Part shown: one piece after another, positions 15,084 through 25,438 of the stretch
Position numbering within the stretch: position 1 is the first letter of the stretch
Layout of the letters: every line of letters begins with the position of its first letter
Origin: a virus
DNA: 41,003 nucleotides
Strand: one strand, 5' to 3'
Virus record (IMG/VR): IMGVR_UViG_3300049448_000412
Coordinates: 1 to 41,003 of that record
The notes under the pieces: model-generated
What the model was told of the DNA's origin: nothing
What the model saw: only the letters and a program-made list of their open reading frames with translations
Database searches by the model: none
Made by a program: the position numbers and the translations under genes

Positions 15084-17298
15084 TAGCGACCCGTGCCTCC
15101 ACTTCGATGACCCACGCTTCAGCTTTTTTGCCAGAGTAGATACGAAGAAGTTCTCCACTTCTCCGCAACTCACGCGTTGTATAGAGCTGATCGTCAGCAA
15201 AAATTCTAATAACCCCATACTGCTGCGGGCCTAACATCGGTTGCGGTTCGTCTATGTTACGATCAACTTGCGGCGCAGTACCAGGCGGCACGGTAAACCA
15301 AGCCTTCATCGCGGAAAAACTCTTCGCGCTTAGCTGTTGGTACGTTTTCGAACGCCACTTATAAGGCACGATCGTAGGCGCGGTATCAGTAAAATCCCAG
15401 TAGTATACCCCGCCATTTTGTACCAACAGCGCTACACCAGTCCACGGATCGAGCAATAAATTATCGACATCAAAACCGTTCGGACTGCTGAGTGTACCAA
15501 ACCCTATCCTGTGACCACCTGGGACCGGCCACACTGTGAAACCTGTCTGGTCCTGGGTCGACAGCTCGACCGTGAATCCCTGCCGCGCAACCGAGTTGTC
15601 GCTGCCCGACACCGATCCAAACGCAAAATAGCTCGTCGCATGCTTGACAGCCCGGACATATTTCGACGGGATCAACGCCTGCCAGCGCTCACGGGTTACC
15701 CACCCTTCGGTGACGTTGTTGGCCGCTCCCGACTGGTCGACCTGGATCAGACCATTCTGAGACACGTACAGAACGGTAGTGGCCGTGCTGACAATCGATG
15801 CCCGGTGCAAGCAAGGTTCCGGCAGGTTGATCTTGATCATCGACATTGCCGCTGGATTGACACCGGATATCACGTACGGTGCATCCTGCGTGCAGACGAC
15901 GATTGCTTGTCCGCACACCCCGATGCCGACGATCGGGAATTCCGTGGTCAACACGTAATTCGGTGGCCAGGCGTGCGGGCGGTACGGCTCGCTGAACCAG
16001 ACCTCGTTCGAGTTCCACCCGACCGAAACCCCGTTTGGAAACGGCACGATCCCCTGCAGGTCTGTTGGCGGCGGGAACCAGTACAACGACTGCAGCTGCG
16101 TGTTGAGGGCCACCGTAGCGTCGTCGATCGTATCCTCGAAGGTCATCTGGGTGACCGGAAGCTCGGCAACCAAAAAATACGTGCCCTGGCCGGACACATT
16201 GCTGATCGAGCGATATATCCTGGTGGTCGTGATGTTGCGGTCCACGCCCATGTCGCTGGGCACGGGCGTAAACAAACTCACGGTCCAGGTCGCATTCGAC
16301 CAGCCGTTCACCACCGACGGCAGCGACGGCGGGCCTTCCTCTCCATATGCGGTAACCCATGTGTAGACGTAGGCCCGTGCCGTGAATACCGAAGCACCGA
16401 GCAGATCGCCCCACATCTGCCAGACCGGATACCCGCCGGTAGCAGTCACGGGATCTGGCGGCCCGTTCGAATAGGTGTGGCTCGCCGCCGCGCCGTTGGT
16501 GACGCGATCGTCGGCAATGTTCAGGTAAAACGGATTATCGTGCGCTATACCGACCCAATAGACCGTATTGCTGATAACAGAGACGCCGTTGGTAAAAGAC
16601 CCTGTCGCCGCAACACCGGCTGAAATACCGGTGATCTGATCGCCAGCACCCAATAGCTGATTAGGCACGCCATTGAGATCGGAATAGACCACGGCTTGGA
16701 AATTCAATGCGCCGTCGGTCGACGCAGGCATGAAGCTGACGGACTGAACCAGCATAGTTCCGCTGGGGACGATCGGGGTCAGGAAAATATCGTTGCCCGG
16801 ACGATAGTCGGTGCTCCCTGCAGCAGTAGGTAACACAGTCACGTTGCCGACCTGGCTGGTGTCGCCGCCGCCGGAAACAGTCACGCCCGGCGCGCAGCTC
16901 GATGCCGGCACGCCCAGCAGCCAGGGAGGATCCCCATTCAGGATACGATCATGGGTGTTGTACTTTGGTTGCTCCGAAGGGCTCGCCCAGTAGTACCGAT
17001 GAAAGCTGTCGTCCACCACTGGACTTCGAATGACGTCGGTGTCCCGGTCCAAGAACTCCATCCAGAATGAGTCAGGAGCCGTGATCGAGACGTTGTTGGA
17101 AGTCGTGCTCGGAATTCGATAGGCGTATTTTGCAGCACTGTTCTTTAGCGTATGAAGCAGCTTGGGCTGCCTCCAGCCAACCAAAGCGCCGGAAAATAAA
17201 TAGCAGTTAAGAGAGTAGTCCGACTGACCATCCGGAAGTAATCTTGAATCCCACGAGGGAAGCATCCCGCCAAAACGGTCTAACTTCAGGGCTGTCAT
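15034..17298 (-). CDS. Tail nozzle / tail tubular B-like protein, 754 aa
   Basis: The protein is β-rich throughout and starts MTALKLDRFGGMLPSWDSRL. The middle contains TTRIYRSISNVSGQGTYFLV and E-V-W-F-S-E-P-Y-R-P-H-A-W-P, a pattern typical of podovirus nozzle (stabilisation/tubular B) proteins, which form the end of the DNA channel. The length is within the usual range for that family. It starts 4 bp inside the 167-aa gene (ATGA overlap). Its last 50 bp are shared with the antisense HNH gene, so its extreme C-terminus may have been reshaped by that insertion. Assignment rests on sequence style and gene order. Confidence 0.65.
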   Translation of the reverse strand: MTALKLDRFGGMLPSWDSRLLPDGQSDYSLNCYLFSGALVGWRQPKLLHTLKNSAAKYAYRIPSTTSNNVSITAPDSFWMEFLDRDTDVIRSPVVDDSFHRYYWASPSEQPKYNTHDRILNGDPPWLLGVPASSCAPGVTVSGGGDTSQVGNVTVLPTAAGSTDYRPGNDIFLTPIVPSGTMLVQSVSFMPASTDGALNFQAVVYSDLNGVPNQLLGAGDQITGISAGVAATGSFTNGVSVISNTVYWVGIAHDNPFYLNIADDRVTNGAAASHTYSNGPPDPVTATGGYPVWQMWGDLLGASVFTARAYVYTWVTAYGEEGPPSLPSVVNGWSNATWTVSLFTPVPSDMGVDRNITTTRIYRSISNVSGQGTYFLVAELPVTQMTFEDTIDDATVALNTQLQSLYWFPPPTDLQGIVPFPNGVSVGWNSNEVWFSEPYRPHAWPPNYVLTTEFPIVGIGVCGQAIVVCTQDAPYVISGVNPAAMSMIKINLPEPCLHRASIVSTATTVLYVSQNGLIQVDQSGAANNVTEGWVTRERWQALIPSKYVRAVKHATSYFAFGSVSGSDNSVARQGFTVELSTQDQTGFTVWPVPGGHRIGFGTLSSPNGFDVDNLLLDPWTGVALLVQNGGVYYWDFTDTAPTIVPYKWRSKTYQQLSAKSFSAMKAWFTVPPGTAPQVDRNIDEPQPMLGPQQYGVIRIFADDQLYTTRELRRSGELLRIYSGKKAEAWVIEVEARVAISNIQFATSAKELGLI

Positions 17299-17798
17299 GT
17301 TCGTGGCTTGCCAAATGTTGCGCCACTGACTGGGAACGCTTCTTCCTGCGTCGGATTTGGGTGGTAGACCGGTGTCATCGTTCCTTCCCGCGCCTCTTGC
17401 TCTAGCTTGATTTTCCGCTGGACTTCGCGGTTGCGCTCGATTTCAGCCTCGGCCTTTGCCACCATGGCTCGCCCCATCGCGACCTCGGCCTCGTATTCAG
17501 CCTGCTGCCGCGGCGTGCGATGCGGTACCGGCGTGATCTCGACCGGCTTCTCCTCGCGCATTTGCCGGATACGCTCGAGCAACTGCTCGCGCGTTGCAGG
17601 CTCGAGGTTCACGTTCGAGCTCGCCTGCTTGAGATCGTCCTCCTCGATCCGGCGAGCCTCCACCTCCTGCGAGGCGCGATGGGCCTTTTGCCTTGCTTCG
17701 GCTTCGGCGCGCTCAAGCGCGATGCGCGCGGATTCGTCGCGAATTTTGGCGACCCGTTCTTCCGCCTTGATGATCGAGTCGGTTTTTTGCTGGGCCAT
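17295..17798 (-). CDS. Coiled-coil protein, 167 aa
   Basis: Residues ~5-60 and ~100-145 are long charged helices (AEERVAKIRDESARIALERA; EAEIERNREVQRKIKLEQE) joined by a Pro-containing turn. The ATG at 17798 directly follows the TAA of the 68-aa gene, and the 3' end overlaps the nozzle start by ATGA. No enzymatic motifs. The position directly before the nozzle gene and its elongated helical shape suggest a tail assembly or chaperone role; this is context only. Confidence 0.6.
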   Translation of the reverse strand: MAQQKTDSIIKAEERVAKIRDESARIALERAEAEARQKAHRASQEVEARRIEEDDLKQASSNVNLEPATREQLLERIRQMREEKPVEITPVPHRTPRQQAEYEAEVAMGRAMVAKAEAEIERNREVQRKIKLEQEAREGTMTPVYHPNPTQEEAFPVSGATFGKPRT

Positions 17799-18005
17799 TT
17801 ATGCAGCTCCAGTAGCGAGTGCGGCGTGAACCCCGCCAGCCGCACGTTGATCGAGTGTCGGAGAGCCGCAGACGACGCGCAGCTGCTCCCACGCACCGCC
17901 ATTGGCATACTGATTGTACGTAGTACCCGGACCCTGAGCATCAGCATCCGATATTTGCTTGAAAACACCGCCTGCATTGTACTGGTTGAACACGATAACA
18001 GCCAT
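17799..18005 (-). CDS. Small triple-repeat protein, 68 aa
   Basis: Three related segments are visible: FNQYNAGGVFKQI (6-18), YNQYANGGAWEQL (30-42) and LDQRAAGGVHAAL (51-63), giving a repeat (N/D)-Q-x-x-x-G-G-x-x-x-x-(I/L) with a period of about 21-24 residues. Its stop TAA is immediately followed by the ATG of the coiled-coil gene. A purine-rich AGGA precedes the start. No known family. It is probably a small virion component; the repeat implies internal duplication. Confidence 0.6.
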   Translation of the reverse strand: MAVIVFNQYNAGGVFKQISDADAQGPGTTYNQYANGGAWEQLRVVCGSPTLDQRAAGGVHAALATGAA

Positions 18006-18014
18006 GTTGTCCTC

Positions 18015-18293
18015 CTATGGTGCCACCACAACGAAAGAAAGCGTGTCGTTTTTGATATTGCCGAGATTGTCCGTCATCACCAACGACAACATCACCTGCT
18101 CGTTGACGATGCCGCCGGACAGGAAGAACACGATCTCACGCCCCAAAATCGATATGTTGCCGACCGTGCAGGTAACCGAATTCGATGTTATGTCGATCTG
18201 TTCGATCGTAGCGGAATTAGCCAACCAATAGTCATAATTGACTACCCAACGAATGACGTCGCCTGCTGTATGTGTCCTACTTCCCAAAATCAT
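18015..18293 (-). CDS. Small β-rich virion protein, 92 aa
   Basis: The start at 18293 ([16 protein letters not shown]) is chosen because GGAGG lies nine bases upstream; the longer frame is non-typical filler. The sequence alternates hydrophobic and polar residues (ATIEQIDITSNSVTCTV; LSLVMTDNLGNIKNDTL), as in an Ig-like or β-sandwich domain. The first 17 bp overlap the 42-aa gene. It is similar in style to the 124-aa and 102-aa late proteins. Likely a small fibre or tail accessory domain; unproven. Confidence 0.6.
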   Translation of the reverse strand: MILGSRTHTAGDVIRWVVNYDYWLANSATIEQIDITSNSVTCTVGNISILGREIVFFLSGGIVNEQVMLSLVMTDNLGNIKNDTLSFVVVAP

Positions 18294-18405
18294 CGCCGTA
18301 TGCCTCCATGATCCTGCGCTCTCCTGGAACATCGATCACACGTTCTTCGTCGTACACCAGCACTATCCTGTCCTGCTTCGGCACGACGATCGTATCCTCG
18401 CTCAC
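18277..18405 (-). CDS. Very small protein, 42 aa, coupled to the collagen/C1q fibre gene
   Basis: A GTG start at 18405 overlaps the TGA of the collagen-like gene as GTGA, and the frame runs 42 codons to TAG at 18277-18279. The product starts (M)[20 protein letters not shown] and includes [16 protein letters not shown], an orderly acidic β-like sequence unlike antisense filler. It contains the GGAGG used by the next gene, so it may serve in translational relay. Function unknown. Confidence 0.55.
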   Translation of the reverse strand: MSEDTIVVPKQDRIVLVYDEERVIDVPGERRIMEAYGDDFGK

Positions 18406-19703
18406 AGCAACGCTCCATAGAACGTCGTGACGAAATTAACCGCAGCCACCGTCGTCGTGGTGGCGGAAGGTGAGAAGCAGTAGCACTCGTAGTAGTCGGT
18501 ACCGTTGGCTTGATCGATCGTATCCACCTGAGTATACGCCGAATTCGACGTTGACTGCGCGCCATTTTGCACGATGCAGGCGCCGTTCTTGAATATCATG
18601 ACCTGCGGAAATACGTTGTTCCGCACTCCCGCTGAAAAATACAGCCCGGCCCCGAGATGCACGATACCGGCAGCCGGCGTCCAACGGAAATTGGTGGCGT
18701 CATACTTGTTATTGACGTCGAACACCTTGCTGGTGAACTTCATCTTGGTGTTGGTGCTGTCCGCGATACCGGTCTGGTTCGTCGCCATCTTGGCTCGAAA
18801 CGCATCTTTCACGGCAGGCTGCGAGCCCGTGGGGCCCGTGATGCCAGTCGATCCCGTCATACCGGGAGGACCGGTCATTCCGGTCGGGCCAGGCTGACCG
18901 AGTGAGCCAGTAGGGCCGGTGTTGCCGATCGGGCCCGTGACGCCGATGCCCGTAGGACCGACACCGAATGGACCGGTGTTGCCGGTCGGACCCGTCAAAC
19001 CGAGAGAACCCGTCGGGCCTGTCCTGCCGATTGGTCCGGTGTAGCCGGTCGGCCCATCGACGCCGTTGTAGCCATCGACCCCGCGGGGACCGGTGGCTCC
19101 GACGCCAGGACCCGTGGGCCCCGTGGCGCCGGTTGTCGACGCAAATCCCGCCGGTCCTGTCGCTCCGAGGCCCGTCGGCCCGGTGGCCCCTGTCGATCCC
19201 AACGCACCCGTCAGTCCGGTCGGTCCCGTCGAGCCCACGATGCCCTGCGGTCCCGCTATTCCCGCAATGCCTTGCGGTCCTGCCGGCCCCACCACACCCT
19301 GCGCCCCGGCCAGTCCCGACGCACCAGTGGGGCCAGTAAAGCTCGCCCCGGTGGGACCAGGTGGCCCATTGGCTCCCACGAATCCTACTGGACCCTGCGC
19401 TCCCGCCGGTCCGGTTGCACCCTGAAGAGCCGCCTGACCGGGAGCGCCCGTCGGACCGGTCTGTCCGATACCAGCCGGGCCCGTAGCCCCGGTCGCTGAT
19501 GCCGTACCGGGAGCGCCCGTCGGACCGATCGGGCCTACGTCGCCGAGAGCGCCTTGTGCCCCCGTAGCTCCTGCGGAGCCCGTAGGGCCGCCAGCAGGGC
19601 CGGTCGGGCCAGGACCACCCGCAGGACCGGACGGGCCAGCAGGCCCCGACACCACCACAACCGGGCGAGTCGCGATCGGAGCTGCGGGGGCGGGGTTGTT
19701 CAT
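18402..19703 (-). CDS. Collagen-like tail fibre with C1q-like head, 433 aa
   Basis: The ATG at 19703 is chosen over an in-frame TTG four codons upstream; it directly follows the stop of the previous gene. N-terminus: [18 protein letters not shown], the anchor shared with two other fibres. Residues ~20-295 are collagen-type Gly-x-Thr/Pro triplets. The C-terminal ~135 residues ([54 protein letters not shown]) have the layout of a C1q/TNF-like jelly-roll trimer head. The protein is expected to be a trimeric receptor-binding fibre. Domain calls are by pattern. Confidence 0.75.
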   Translation of the reverse strand: MNNPAPAAPIATRPVVVVSGPAGPSGPAGGPGPTGPAGGPTGSAGATGAQGALGDVGPIGPTGAPGTASATGATGPAGIGQTGPTGAPGQAALQGATGPAGAQGPVGFVGANGPPGPTGASFTGPTGASGLAGAQGVVGPAGPQGIAGIAGPQGIVGSTGPTGLTGALGSTGATGPTGLGATGPAGFASTTGATGPTGPGVGATGPRGVDGYNGVDGPTGYTGPIGRTGPTGSLGLTGPTGNTGPFGVGPTGIGVTGPIGNTGPTGSLGQPGPTGMTGPPGMTGSTGITGPTGSQPAVKDAFRAKMATNQTGIADSTNTKMKFTSKVFDVNNKYDATNFRWTPAAGIVHLGAGLYFSAGVRNNVFPQVMIFKNGACIVQNGAQSTSNSAYTQVDTIDQANGTDYYECYCFSPSATTTTVAAVNFVTTFYGALL

Positions 19704-19704
19704 C

Positions 19705-20436
19705 TCAAAGCTCAAATATCGAGCAGTTCACATCATAGATGGTCGCGCCACCAGCAATCACAGCAACAATCGAAAGATCAAACCACCACGCCGTTCCGAG
19801 CGTAAGACCGCCCAGAATGGCATGCGCACTAAATCCTTGCCGACCTGCCGTCGTCGAAGCGACAAAATTCTGCGGCGCTCCCATTTGCGTGCCCAGCCCC
19901 GAAGTCGCGCCATTTACAGGAGCCGTTCCGGTTCCATAGCGACCCGTGATCGTGACACCATCCCCAGCCGCAGTCGCGTTCGCTACCATGCCGGTAAACA
20001 AAACAAATATCGCTCCCGACGAATTCGGAACGATATTGCAAGAGGAACCGAACCCCATCGCCTTTTCGGTCGTCGATACATTTCCGACCGGAGAATTGAA
20101 GAAGGTCGAAAGCTTGTTGGGCGATCCACCAGCACCGGAACCAGTCGCTCCAACCGGGCCTTGTGGACCCGTCGGTCCAACCACAGTCGACGGCGATCCG
20201 ACCCCTGGCGGCCCAGTCATGCCCGTCGGGCCAGTGAACGCGCCGGCACCAGGAGAACCCGTGCTCCCGGTCGGTCCGGTATGACCCGTGAGCCCCTGCG
20301 GACCCGTCGAGCCCGTCACTCCAGGACCAGCAACACCAGTAGGACCAGTCGGCCCACCGGATGGACCGGTATGACCCCCGATTACAACAACCGGCTTGGC
20401 CATTATGGGAGCGGGAACGCTGACGGTATTGCTCAT
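19705..20436 (-). CDS. Collagen-like short fibre, 243 aa
   Basis: N-terminus [20 protein letters not shown] then [11 protein letters not shown], homologous in layout to the anchor of the 373-aa and 433-aa fibres. About 85 residues of Gly-x-Thr/Pro repeats follow. The C-terminal ~140 residues form a different β-rich head ([38 protein letters not shown]). The gene begins 4 bp after the 1161-aa gene ends. Likely a trimeric accessory fibre with its own binding head; ligand unknown. Confidence 0.7.
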   Translation of the reverse strand: MSNTVSVPAPIMAKPVVVIGGHTGPSGGPTGPTGVAGPGVTGSTGPQGLTGHTGPTGSTGSPGAGAFTGPTGMTGPPGVGSPSTVVGPTGPQGPVGATGSGAGGSPNKLSTFFNSPVGNVSTTEKAMGFGSSCNIVPNSSGAIFVLFTGMVANATAAGDGVTITGRYGTGTAPVNGATSGLGTQMGAPQNFVASTTAGRQGFSAHAILGGLTLGTAWWFDLSIVAVIAGGATIYDVNCSIFEL

Positions 20437-20440
20437 GATG

Positions 20441-23400
20441 CTAACTCAGTGTGATCTGTGGATCGATGTAGTAGGTACTGGAAGGCTTCGCGGCCCGCAC
20501 CCGCGCGTGCAGGTAGCCGGCCATGCCGGGCTGCGGCGCGGACAGCGTGGCGGTCAGCTTGAAGGGAGTCCAAGCGATCCAATTACCAAAGCCGGACGGC
20601 GCTGCGTTGGCGTAAGAGGTGGCACCGAGGTTAATGGTATCAGAGTCTCCAATAGCCGAGCCGGAACCTGAAAATGCCACACCTGGAGTAAGGGTCCACC
20701 CGGAAGGGAAACTTAAACCACCAACAGCGGTCGCCGGATTTGCCGTCCCACTGCCGTTCCAATTGCCATTATTTCTACGCACCCAACACAGCAATGCTCC
20801 AAAGTCGAGGGCAAAACCAATTACATCCCCGGCTAAAACCGCACCTAAAGTATTGGACGGGAGCACAACAATGTTGTTTATATTGCATTGCCCAGCCTTG
20901 GTAACTGTAATTCCGTTTACCCCTGTGGAAAGATCAGTGAAAACGCCGGTCGGAGACATCAATCCCCAGCCGTCAAGGTTACCATGTCCAAGCGTAGTCT
21001 GCGTGATCTCGAAATAATACTTGCCGCTTGCAGTCCCACCTGAAACCCGCGCCCCAGAAGCACCCGTAGCGGTATTGTGCGTCGCCGTCAGATTTCCGTT
21101 CGACAACGTCGTGTTGACGGCCGTTACAGGATCGAACGTGTTAGGTGTATTGTTCCACGTCGAGCTATCCAACGCTACCGCCGCATTCGCCGCCAACACA
21201 TTGGCCTTGGTCGTCGTGACCAGCGTTCCCAATGGGCTCGAACTCGATCCGAGATACTCCACCTCCAACCAGATGTCGTCGTTGTTCGGCAGCGCGCCGG
21301 CGTTGATGGTGCCGTATACCGTCACCGTGACGTTGGCACCGGTCGTCGGGTTCCAAATGGCATAAGGTTCGGCCTTGAATGGGCGCAGCCATTGCGAGTT
21401 CGCCGTAGTCACGATCTTGCGCGACTGCGCCTGTCCCGTAGGATCACTCGCCCCGCCGACGCGCGTGATGCTCGTCTCGGTCGTCTCGGTGCCTTCATAG
21501 GCATACCGGGAAGATGTGTAAGCAGTACCGACATTGGTCGATCCACCGCCCGCAGGCGTCAAGGTGATCTGCGGGTCGATGTAGAATGTGCTCGACGGCT
21601 TGGCCGCGCGCACGCGCGCGTGCAGGTAGCCCGCCATGCCGGGCTGCGGCGCGGACAGCGTGACGGTCAGCTTGAAGGGCGACCAGCCGTTCCAGTTGGC
21701 AAACCCCGAAGGTGGCGTTCCCGAGTAGGCAGACTGACCAAAATTAGCCGTCATGGCGTCGGTGGTAGCGCCTGAAATAAATGCCACGACAGGCGCAAAA
21801 GCTCCACCGGCTATCGTTGCACCACCAGTTCCGGTGGCTGGATTGGCAGTTCCGCTGGCATTCCAGTTGCCATTATTCCTGCGGAACCAGGCCAGCTTGG
21901 CATTAAGGTCGATTGCTACCCCGAAAACATCACCGACACTCGGTGATCCAAGATTCATACTTGTATTGGCATTGTTACTCCAGACATTCGAAGTTCCGCC
22001 AAGAAGAACGACAGTGCTGTTGGTCCCGCTAACTACGTTGTTAAATGTACCTGTAGACAGCATAATCCCCAACGCATCTCCACCGTTGACGACGCCCTGC
22101 AATGTCACCTCGAAATACCATTTTCCAGCAACAAGAAACGCCGTGCTGTTAACTCCAACGCCAGTGTTGTTCGTGCCGTGTGTAACCGTCAAATTGCCGT
22201 TTGACACGACAACCCCGGCAGAAGGAACGCCGTCGAACGTATTGTATAAAGTATTGTTCCACGTCGAACCATCCGACGCCACCGCCGCATTCGCCGCCAG
22301 AAGATTAGCCTTGGTCGTGGTGATCATGGTGCCCAACGGACTTGCCGACGATCCGAGATACTCGACCTCCAGCCAGATGTCGTCGTTGTTTGGCAGTGCG
22401 CCTGCGTTCACCGTGCCGCACACCGTCACCGTGACGTTCGCTCCCGTGGTCGAGTTCCAGATCGCATAGGGCTCGGCCCGGAATGGCCGCAGCCATTGCG
22501 AGTTGGCAGTGGTGACGATCTTGCGGGACTGCGCCTGACCGGTCGGGTCAACTGATCCACCGACCCGGACGATCGAGGTCTCGGTCGTCTCGGTGCCGTC
22601 AACAGTGAAGCGATTGGATTGGTACGCAGTAGCCAGATCATCAGAACGTACATACTGGACAGCCGCGCCAGCAAGACTTGGCGTTGCTGAAGTCATAGAC
22701 ACGTTAAACACACAATCCTTGACTAATAAGCTCGTTAACGCGGTAGTTGTTGAATACAAACCACCTGTTAATTGACTTAGATCAAGAGCTTCCAGGATAA
22801 CCTGACAAGCCGTGCCTGCCGATGCGCCAGCAAAACTGAACAAGTTGTTGGGCACTGACGAACCGGAAGCAAGTATGGCCCCGGTATTCTGCCAAACGAA
22901 TACGCCGTTCCCGGTCGAAATGAATTGTGTGACAACCGCAAAACGCACCGTGCAATTATTGAAAATCATCGTAGTGGCAGCGGCCCCGGAAGCGCCGATC
23001 TGCATCTGCGAGACATTGTTGGCCGTTGAATTGGAAAGCCAAAACGAACAATTATCAAAAATAACGAAACTACCACTGCTCGGTGTCAGAAGCATGCTGT
23101 TCACAGCCGTGCTTACACCAACCCCTGCTCTCAGAGACAATCCGTAAAAATAAAATCCCCCTATCCCGCTATAAGTTAAGTTCACAGACGCAGCGGTCGT
23201 CGAGATCGTCGCTCCGGTGGTCAGATCGGTGGATGCTGGTGGATAACTGCCGGAATGGTTATGGCAAAGTACCCTGCTGATAGTAGCAGCTGATCCCGTA
23301 GGATTTATCGTAATCGCCGTTGTCTGCGACTCCGCATGATTGTCGCCGACATAGATCGTGTTGCCCAACGCGAACCAGGTCGTCGCGCCAGCATTGCCCA

Positions 23401-23926
23401 GCCGCGCGTGCGGGGCCTGACCGCCGGTGAAATTGCCGATCACGCCCAGACAGGTCCACGTCGTCGTTCCGTCAGCCTGGGTCGTCCCCGCAGTATCGTT
23501 CGGCCACGAGGGCTCGCTTGCCCCCAACGTGCCTGCAGTGCTGGCAATCCAATAACTCGCACCATTGTTACGCTTGATGATCGCGCCTAGCGTCGGCGTG
23601 CCGATCGCCTTGGCCTGCGCCCACGTCGGCGTATTAGTCACATCACCATTAACTGCAGAAGCACCAGTACATTCCTGCCATGTCGCGGTGCCGTCAGTTG
23701 TCCGAGCGCCACGGGTTAATACCCAAGTAGCATCGGTCGTGTTCGCCGTCGTTCCAGCAACAATGCAAATGAAACAACGCTCTGAACCAACCGCCGGTGC
23801 GGTGAACTGCCGACGAATAACTCCTGCGGCCACAGCCGTATTTTGCGGACGCACGGTCACGGCATAATAACCGGTCGTCGAGCCGTTACCAAAATTCGTG
23901 TACCAACTCGTGTCATAGAAGGCCAC
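20441..23926 (-). CDS. Giant tail fibre / receptor-binding protein, 1161 aa, with duplicated SPRY-containing modules
   Basis: The GTG at 23926 overlaps the preceding TAG (TAGTG). The N-terminal ~130 residues carry repeated D-G-T-x-T-W motifs, then a β-helix-like region to ~residue 430. After that come two tandem ~360-residue modules, each of the form GTETTETS...[33 protein letters not shown], then an inserted SPRY/lectin-like domain ([11 protein letters not shown] / [20 protein letters not shown]), then a common tail [20 protein letters not shown]. The gene lies between collagen fibre genes. Likely the main host-recognition fibre; no depolymerase active site is evident. Confidence 0.72.
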   Translation of the reverse strand: MAFYDTSWYTNFGNGSTTGYYAVTVRPQNTAVAAGVIRRQFTAPAVGSERCFICIVAGTTANTTDATWVLTRGARTTDGTATWQECTGASAVNGDVTNTPTWAQAKAIGTPTLGAIIKRNNGASYWIASTAGTLGASEPSWPNDTAGTTQADGTTTWTCLGVIGNFTGGQAPHARLGNAGATTWFALGNTIYVGDNHAESQTTAITINPTGSAATISRVLCHNHSGSYPPASTDLTTGATISTTAASVNLTYSGIGGFYFYGLSLRAGVGVSTAVNSMLLTPSSGSFVIFDNCSFWLSNSTANNVSQMQIGASGAAATTMIFNNCTVRFAVVTQFISTGNGVFVWQNTGAILASGSSVPNNLFSFAGASAGTACQVILEALDLSQLTGGLYSTTTALTSLLVKDCVFNVSMTSATPSLAGAAVQYVRSDDLATAYQSNRFTVDGTETTETSIVRVGGSVDPTGQAQSRKIVTTANSQWLRPFRAEPYAIWNSTTGANVTVTVCGTVNAGALPNNDDIWLEVEYLGSSASPLGTMITTTKANLLAANAAVASDGSTWNNTLYNTFDGVPSAGVVVSNGNLTVTHGTNNTGVGVNSTAFLVAGKWYFEVTLQGVVNGGDALGIMLSTGTFNNVVSGTNSTVVLLGGTSNVWSNNANTSMNLGSPSVGDVFGVAIDLNAKLAWFRRNNGNWNASGTANPATGTGGATIAGGAFAPVVAFISGATTDAMTANFGQSAYSGTPPSGFANWNGWSPFKLTVTLSAPQPGMAGYLHARVRAAKPSSTFYIDPQITLTPAGGGSTNVGTAYTSSRYAYEGTETTETSITRVGGASDPTGQAQSRKIVTTANSQWLRPFKAEPYAIWNPTTGANVTVTVYGTINAGALPNNDDIWLEVEYLGSSSSPLGTLVTTTKANVLAANAAVALDSSTWNNTPNTFDPVTAVNTTLSNGNLTATHNTATGASGARVSGGTASGKYYFEITQTTLGHGNLDGWGLMSPTGVFTDLSTGVNGITVTKAGQCNINNIVVLPSNTLGAVLAGDVIGFALDFGALLCWVRRNNGNWNGSGTANPATAVGGLSFPSGWTLTPGVAFSGSGSAIGDSDTINLGATSYANAAPSGFGNWIAWTPFKLTATLSAPQPGMAGYLHARVRAAKPSSTYYIDPQITLS
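20444..22626 (-). repeat. Tandem duplication inside the giant fibre gene (two ~1.07-kb units)
   Basis: The units run approximately 21557-22626 and 20444-21523 on the - strand. The best conserved DNA blocks are near their ends (encoding [20 protein letters not shown]) and starts (encoding [16 protein letters not shown] and [15 protein letters not shown]). The SPRY-like middle segments are much more diverged than the flanks. Boundaries are approximate, set by where the protein similarity stops. Confidence 0.7.
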
Positions 23927-25047
23927 TAGAAGAAACTCCCGGCATAGATAACCGTCACCATCGGTCCCGTCGGTCCTGTCGGTCCAGTGCCGCCAGCACC
24001 AGCAGGACCGGTCGCTCCAGTGTTTGTCGCTGCTCCCGGCGAACCGGTCGATCCAGTCGGACCCGTCGCTCCAGCTCCGGTTGGCCCCGTCGATCCAGCC
24101 ACTCCAGCACCGCCGGCCGATCCAGCAGCACCAGTTGAGCCCGTCGGTCCCGTCGCACCCACCGATCCGGCACCACCGGCGCTTCCCACTGCGCCGGTCG
24201 AACCCGTAGGTCCGGTCGATCCTGTGGCTCCAGCGCCCGTCGGACCCGTCGAACCCGCGCCACCCGTACCCGACCCGCCGCCCGTAGGTCCGATCGCACC
24301 CGTTGGCCCCGTAGTCCCAACACCAGTCGATCCCGTCGGCCCCGTCGATCCTATTCCACCCGCCAACCCTGATGCACCAGTCGGCCCAGTCGACCCTATT
24401 CCGGTGGGTCCAGTCGGTCCCGTCGAGCCTGCACCGCCAGTGCCCGATCCACCACCGCCAGCTCCCGTAGGGCCTGTAGGACCAACCGATCCAGCCGATC
24501 CCGCTATTCCCGCAATACCCTGCGGCCCCGCCGGGCCCACTGGCCCTTGCGCTCCCACCGAACCTGTCGGACCTGATGAACCAGCAGAGCCTGCCGTACC
24601 AGCCGCACCTGACGGCCCGGTCGCGCCCGTGTTGACTGCAGATCCCGGCGTCCCGGTCGGGCCGGTCTGACCCACACGCCCCGTGGGCCCCGTGTCACCC
24701 GACGCACCAGTCGCGGACGCCACGCCAGGGATGCCCGCAGGACCCGTGTAGCCCGTCGGCCCGAGCCCGCTGGCGCCCGTAGCGCCCGTAGGCCCAAGCG
24801 TCCCGATGCCCACCGGGCCCGTAACGCCGATCGATCCAGTTGGGCCCGTGATTGCCAACCCGGTCGGCCCGAACGGACCCGTCGGTCCAGTGAACGCGCC
24901 AAGTCCGGTAGGCCCGGTAGCCGCCGCTCCGGTAGGACCCGTAGGACCGGTGCCGCCAGTCGGACCGCCGGCCGGACCCGTATGCCCACCCACGACCACA
25001 ACGGGGCGTGTCGACACGATAGCCGGTTCATTTTTTATAACCGCCAC
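23926..25047 (-). CDS. Collagen-like protein, almost entirely Gly-x-y repeats, 373 aa
   Basis: A GTG start at 25047 with AGGTGA five bases upstream. N-terminus: [20 protein letters not shown], the shared anchor. Nearly all of the remaining ~345 residues are Gly-Pro-Thr/Gly-Ala-type triplets, and the protein ends abruptly with [10 protein letters not shown], so there is no folded head. It directly precedes the giant fibre gene and ends in a TAGTG overlap with it. It may form a rigid shaft to which the 1161-aa protein attaches; this is inference from adjacency. Confidence 0.72.
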   Translation of the reverse strand: MAVIKNEPAIVSTRPVVVVGGHTGPAGGPTGGTGPTGPTGAAATGPTGLGAFTGPTGPFGPTGLAITGPTGSIGVTGPVGIGTLGPTGATGASGLGPTGYTGPAGIPGVASATGASGDTGPTGRVGQTGPTGTPGSAVNTGATGPSGAAGTAGSAGSSGPTGSVGAQGPVGPAGPQGIAGIAGSAGSVGPTGPTGAGGGGSGTGGAGSTGPTGPTGIGSTGPTGASGLAGGIGSTGPTGSTGVGTTGPTGAIGPTGGGSGTGGAGSTGPTGAGATGSTGPTGSTGAVGSAGGAGSVGATGPTGSTGAAGSAGGAGVAGSTGPTGAGATGPTGSTGSPGAATNTGATGPAGAGGTGPTGPTGPMVTVIYAGSFF

Positions 25048-25059
25048 CGTGTCACCTCG

Positions 25060-25434
25060 TCAGGGGTACGTAATTCCTTGTACGATTTTTACGGTTCCGT
25101 GCATGAACGGCCAACGGACCCCATAAGAATCAATCATCACGAGATCGTAGACGTAATTTCCAGGATCGAGACTAGCCTGGATGTCGGCAGCGGTTACGTT
25201 GAAGTGAATGACCCGCTGCACGACGTCGTCGGTGATTATGCGCCCGTTGGCGGTCGTGAGCGACAGCAACGGCGTCTTGTCGTAAGCGTTCAGTTGAACG
25301 TCCATCTCAAAACTGCAGCCGTTCAACGTCCACGTCAGATCATCCGGATCGTCGAACTGATAGGCGTCGCTCCAACTGCCGTTGTTGTCCACGACCATGG
25401 GCTCATACGCCGAAGTAACGCTATGCTTGTTCAT
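25060..25434 (-). CDS. Small β-sandwich virion protein, 124 aa
   Basis: The sequence MNKHSVTSAYEPMVVDNN followed by DDLTWTLNGCSFEMDVQ, SLTTANGRII and N-Y-V-Y-D-L-V-M-I-D-S-Y-G-V-R-W-P-F-M-H-G-T-V matches the general pattern of small phage β-sandwich proteins found next to fibre genes, ending VKIVQGITYP. It starts just after the 217-aa gene and precedes the collagen shaft gene by 13 bp. Probably an adaptor between the tail and fibres; context only. Confidence 0.6.
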   Translation of the reverse strand: MNKHSVTSAYEPMVVDNNGSWSDAYQFDDPDDLTWTLNGCSFEMDVQLNAYDKTPLLSLTTANGRIITDDVVQRVIHFNVTAADIQASLDPGNYVYDLVMIDSYGVRWPFMHGTVKIVQGITYP

Positions 25435-25438
25435 GGCG

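Noticed and set aside
15511-16623. 370-aa + strand ORF opposite the nozzle gene
   Set aside because: Antisense shadow with Arg/His-rich composition and no start signal.
22255-22270. TGTTCCACGTCGAACC, a near match to the parS variant TGTTCCACGTGGAACA
   Set aside because: It lies within the coding repeat for S-T-W-N-N-T of the giant fibre, and the central CACGTG is broken; the similar site in the other repeat is even less like parS.
23987-24670. Long + strand ORF rich in Pro-Val-Gly-Pro repeats (and similar ones at 18574-18897, 19093-19425, 19946-20284, 32457-33095)
   Set aside because: These are mirror images of the collagen-like genes: the complement of Gly-Pro-Thr codons reads as Pro/Val/Gly. 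No ribosome sites.
18402-25047. Short tandem DNA repeats that could suggest a CRISPR array
   Set aside because: The periodicity is that of Gly-x-y codons in the collagen-like genes; there are no constant repeats with unique spacers.
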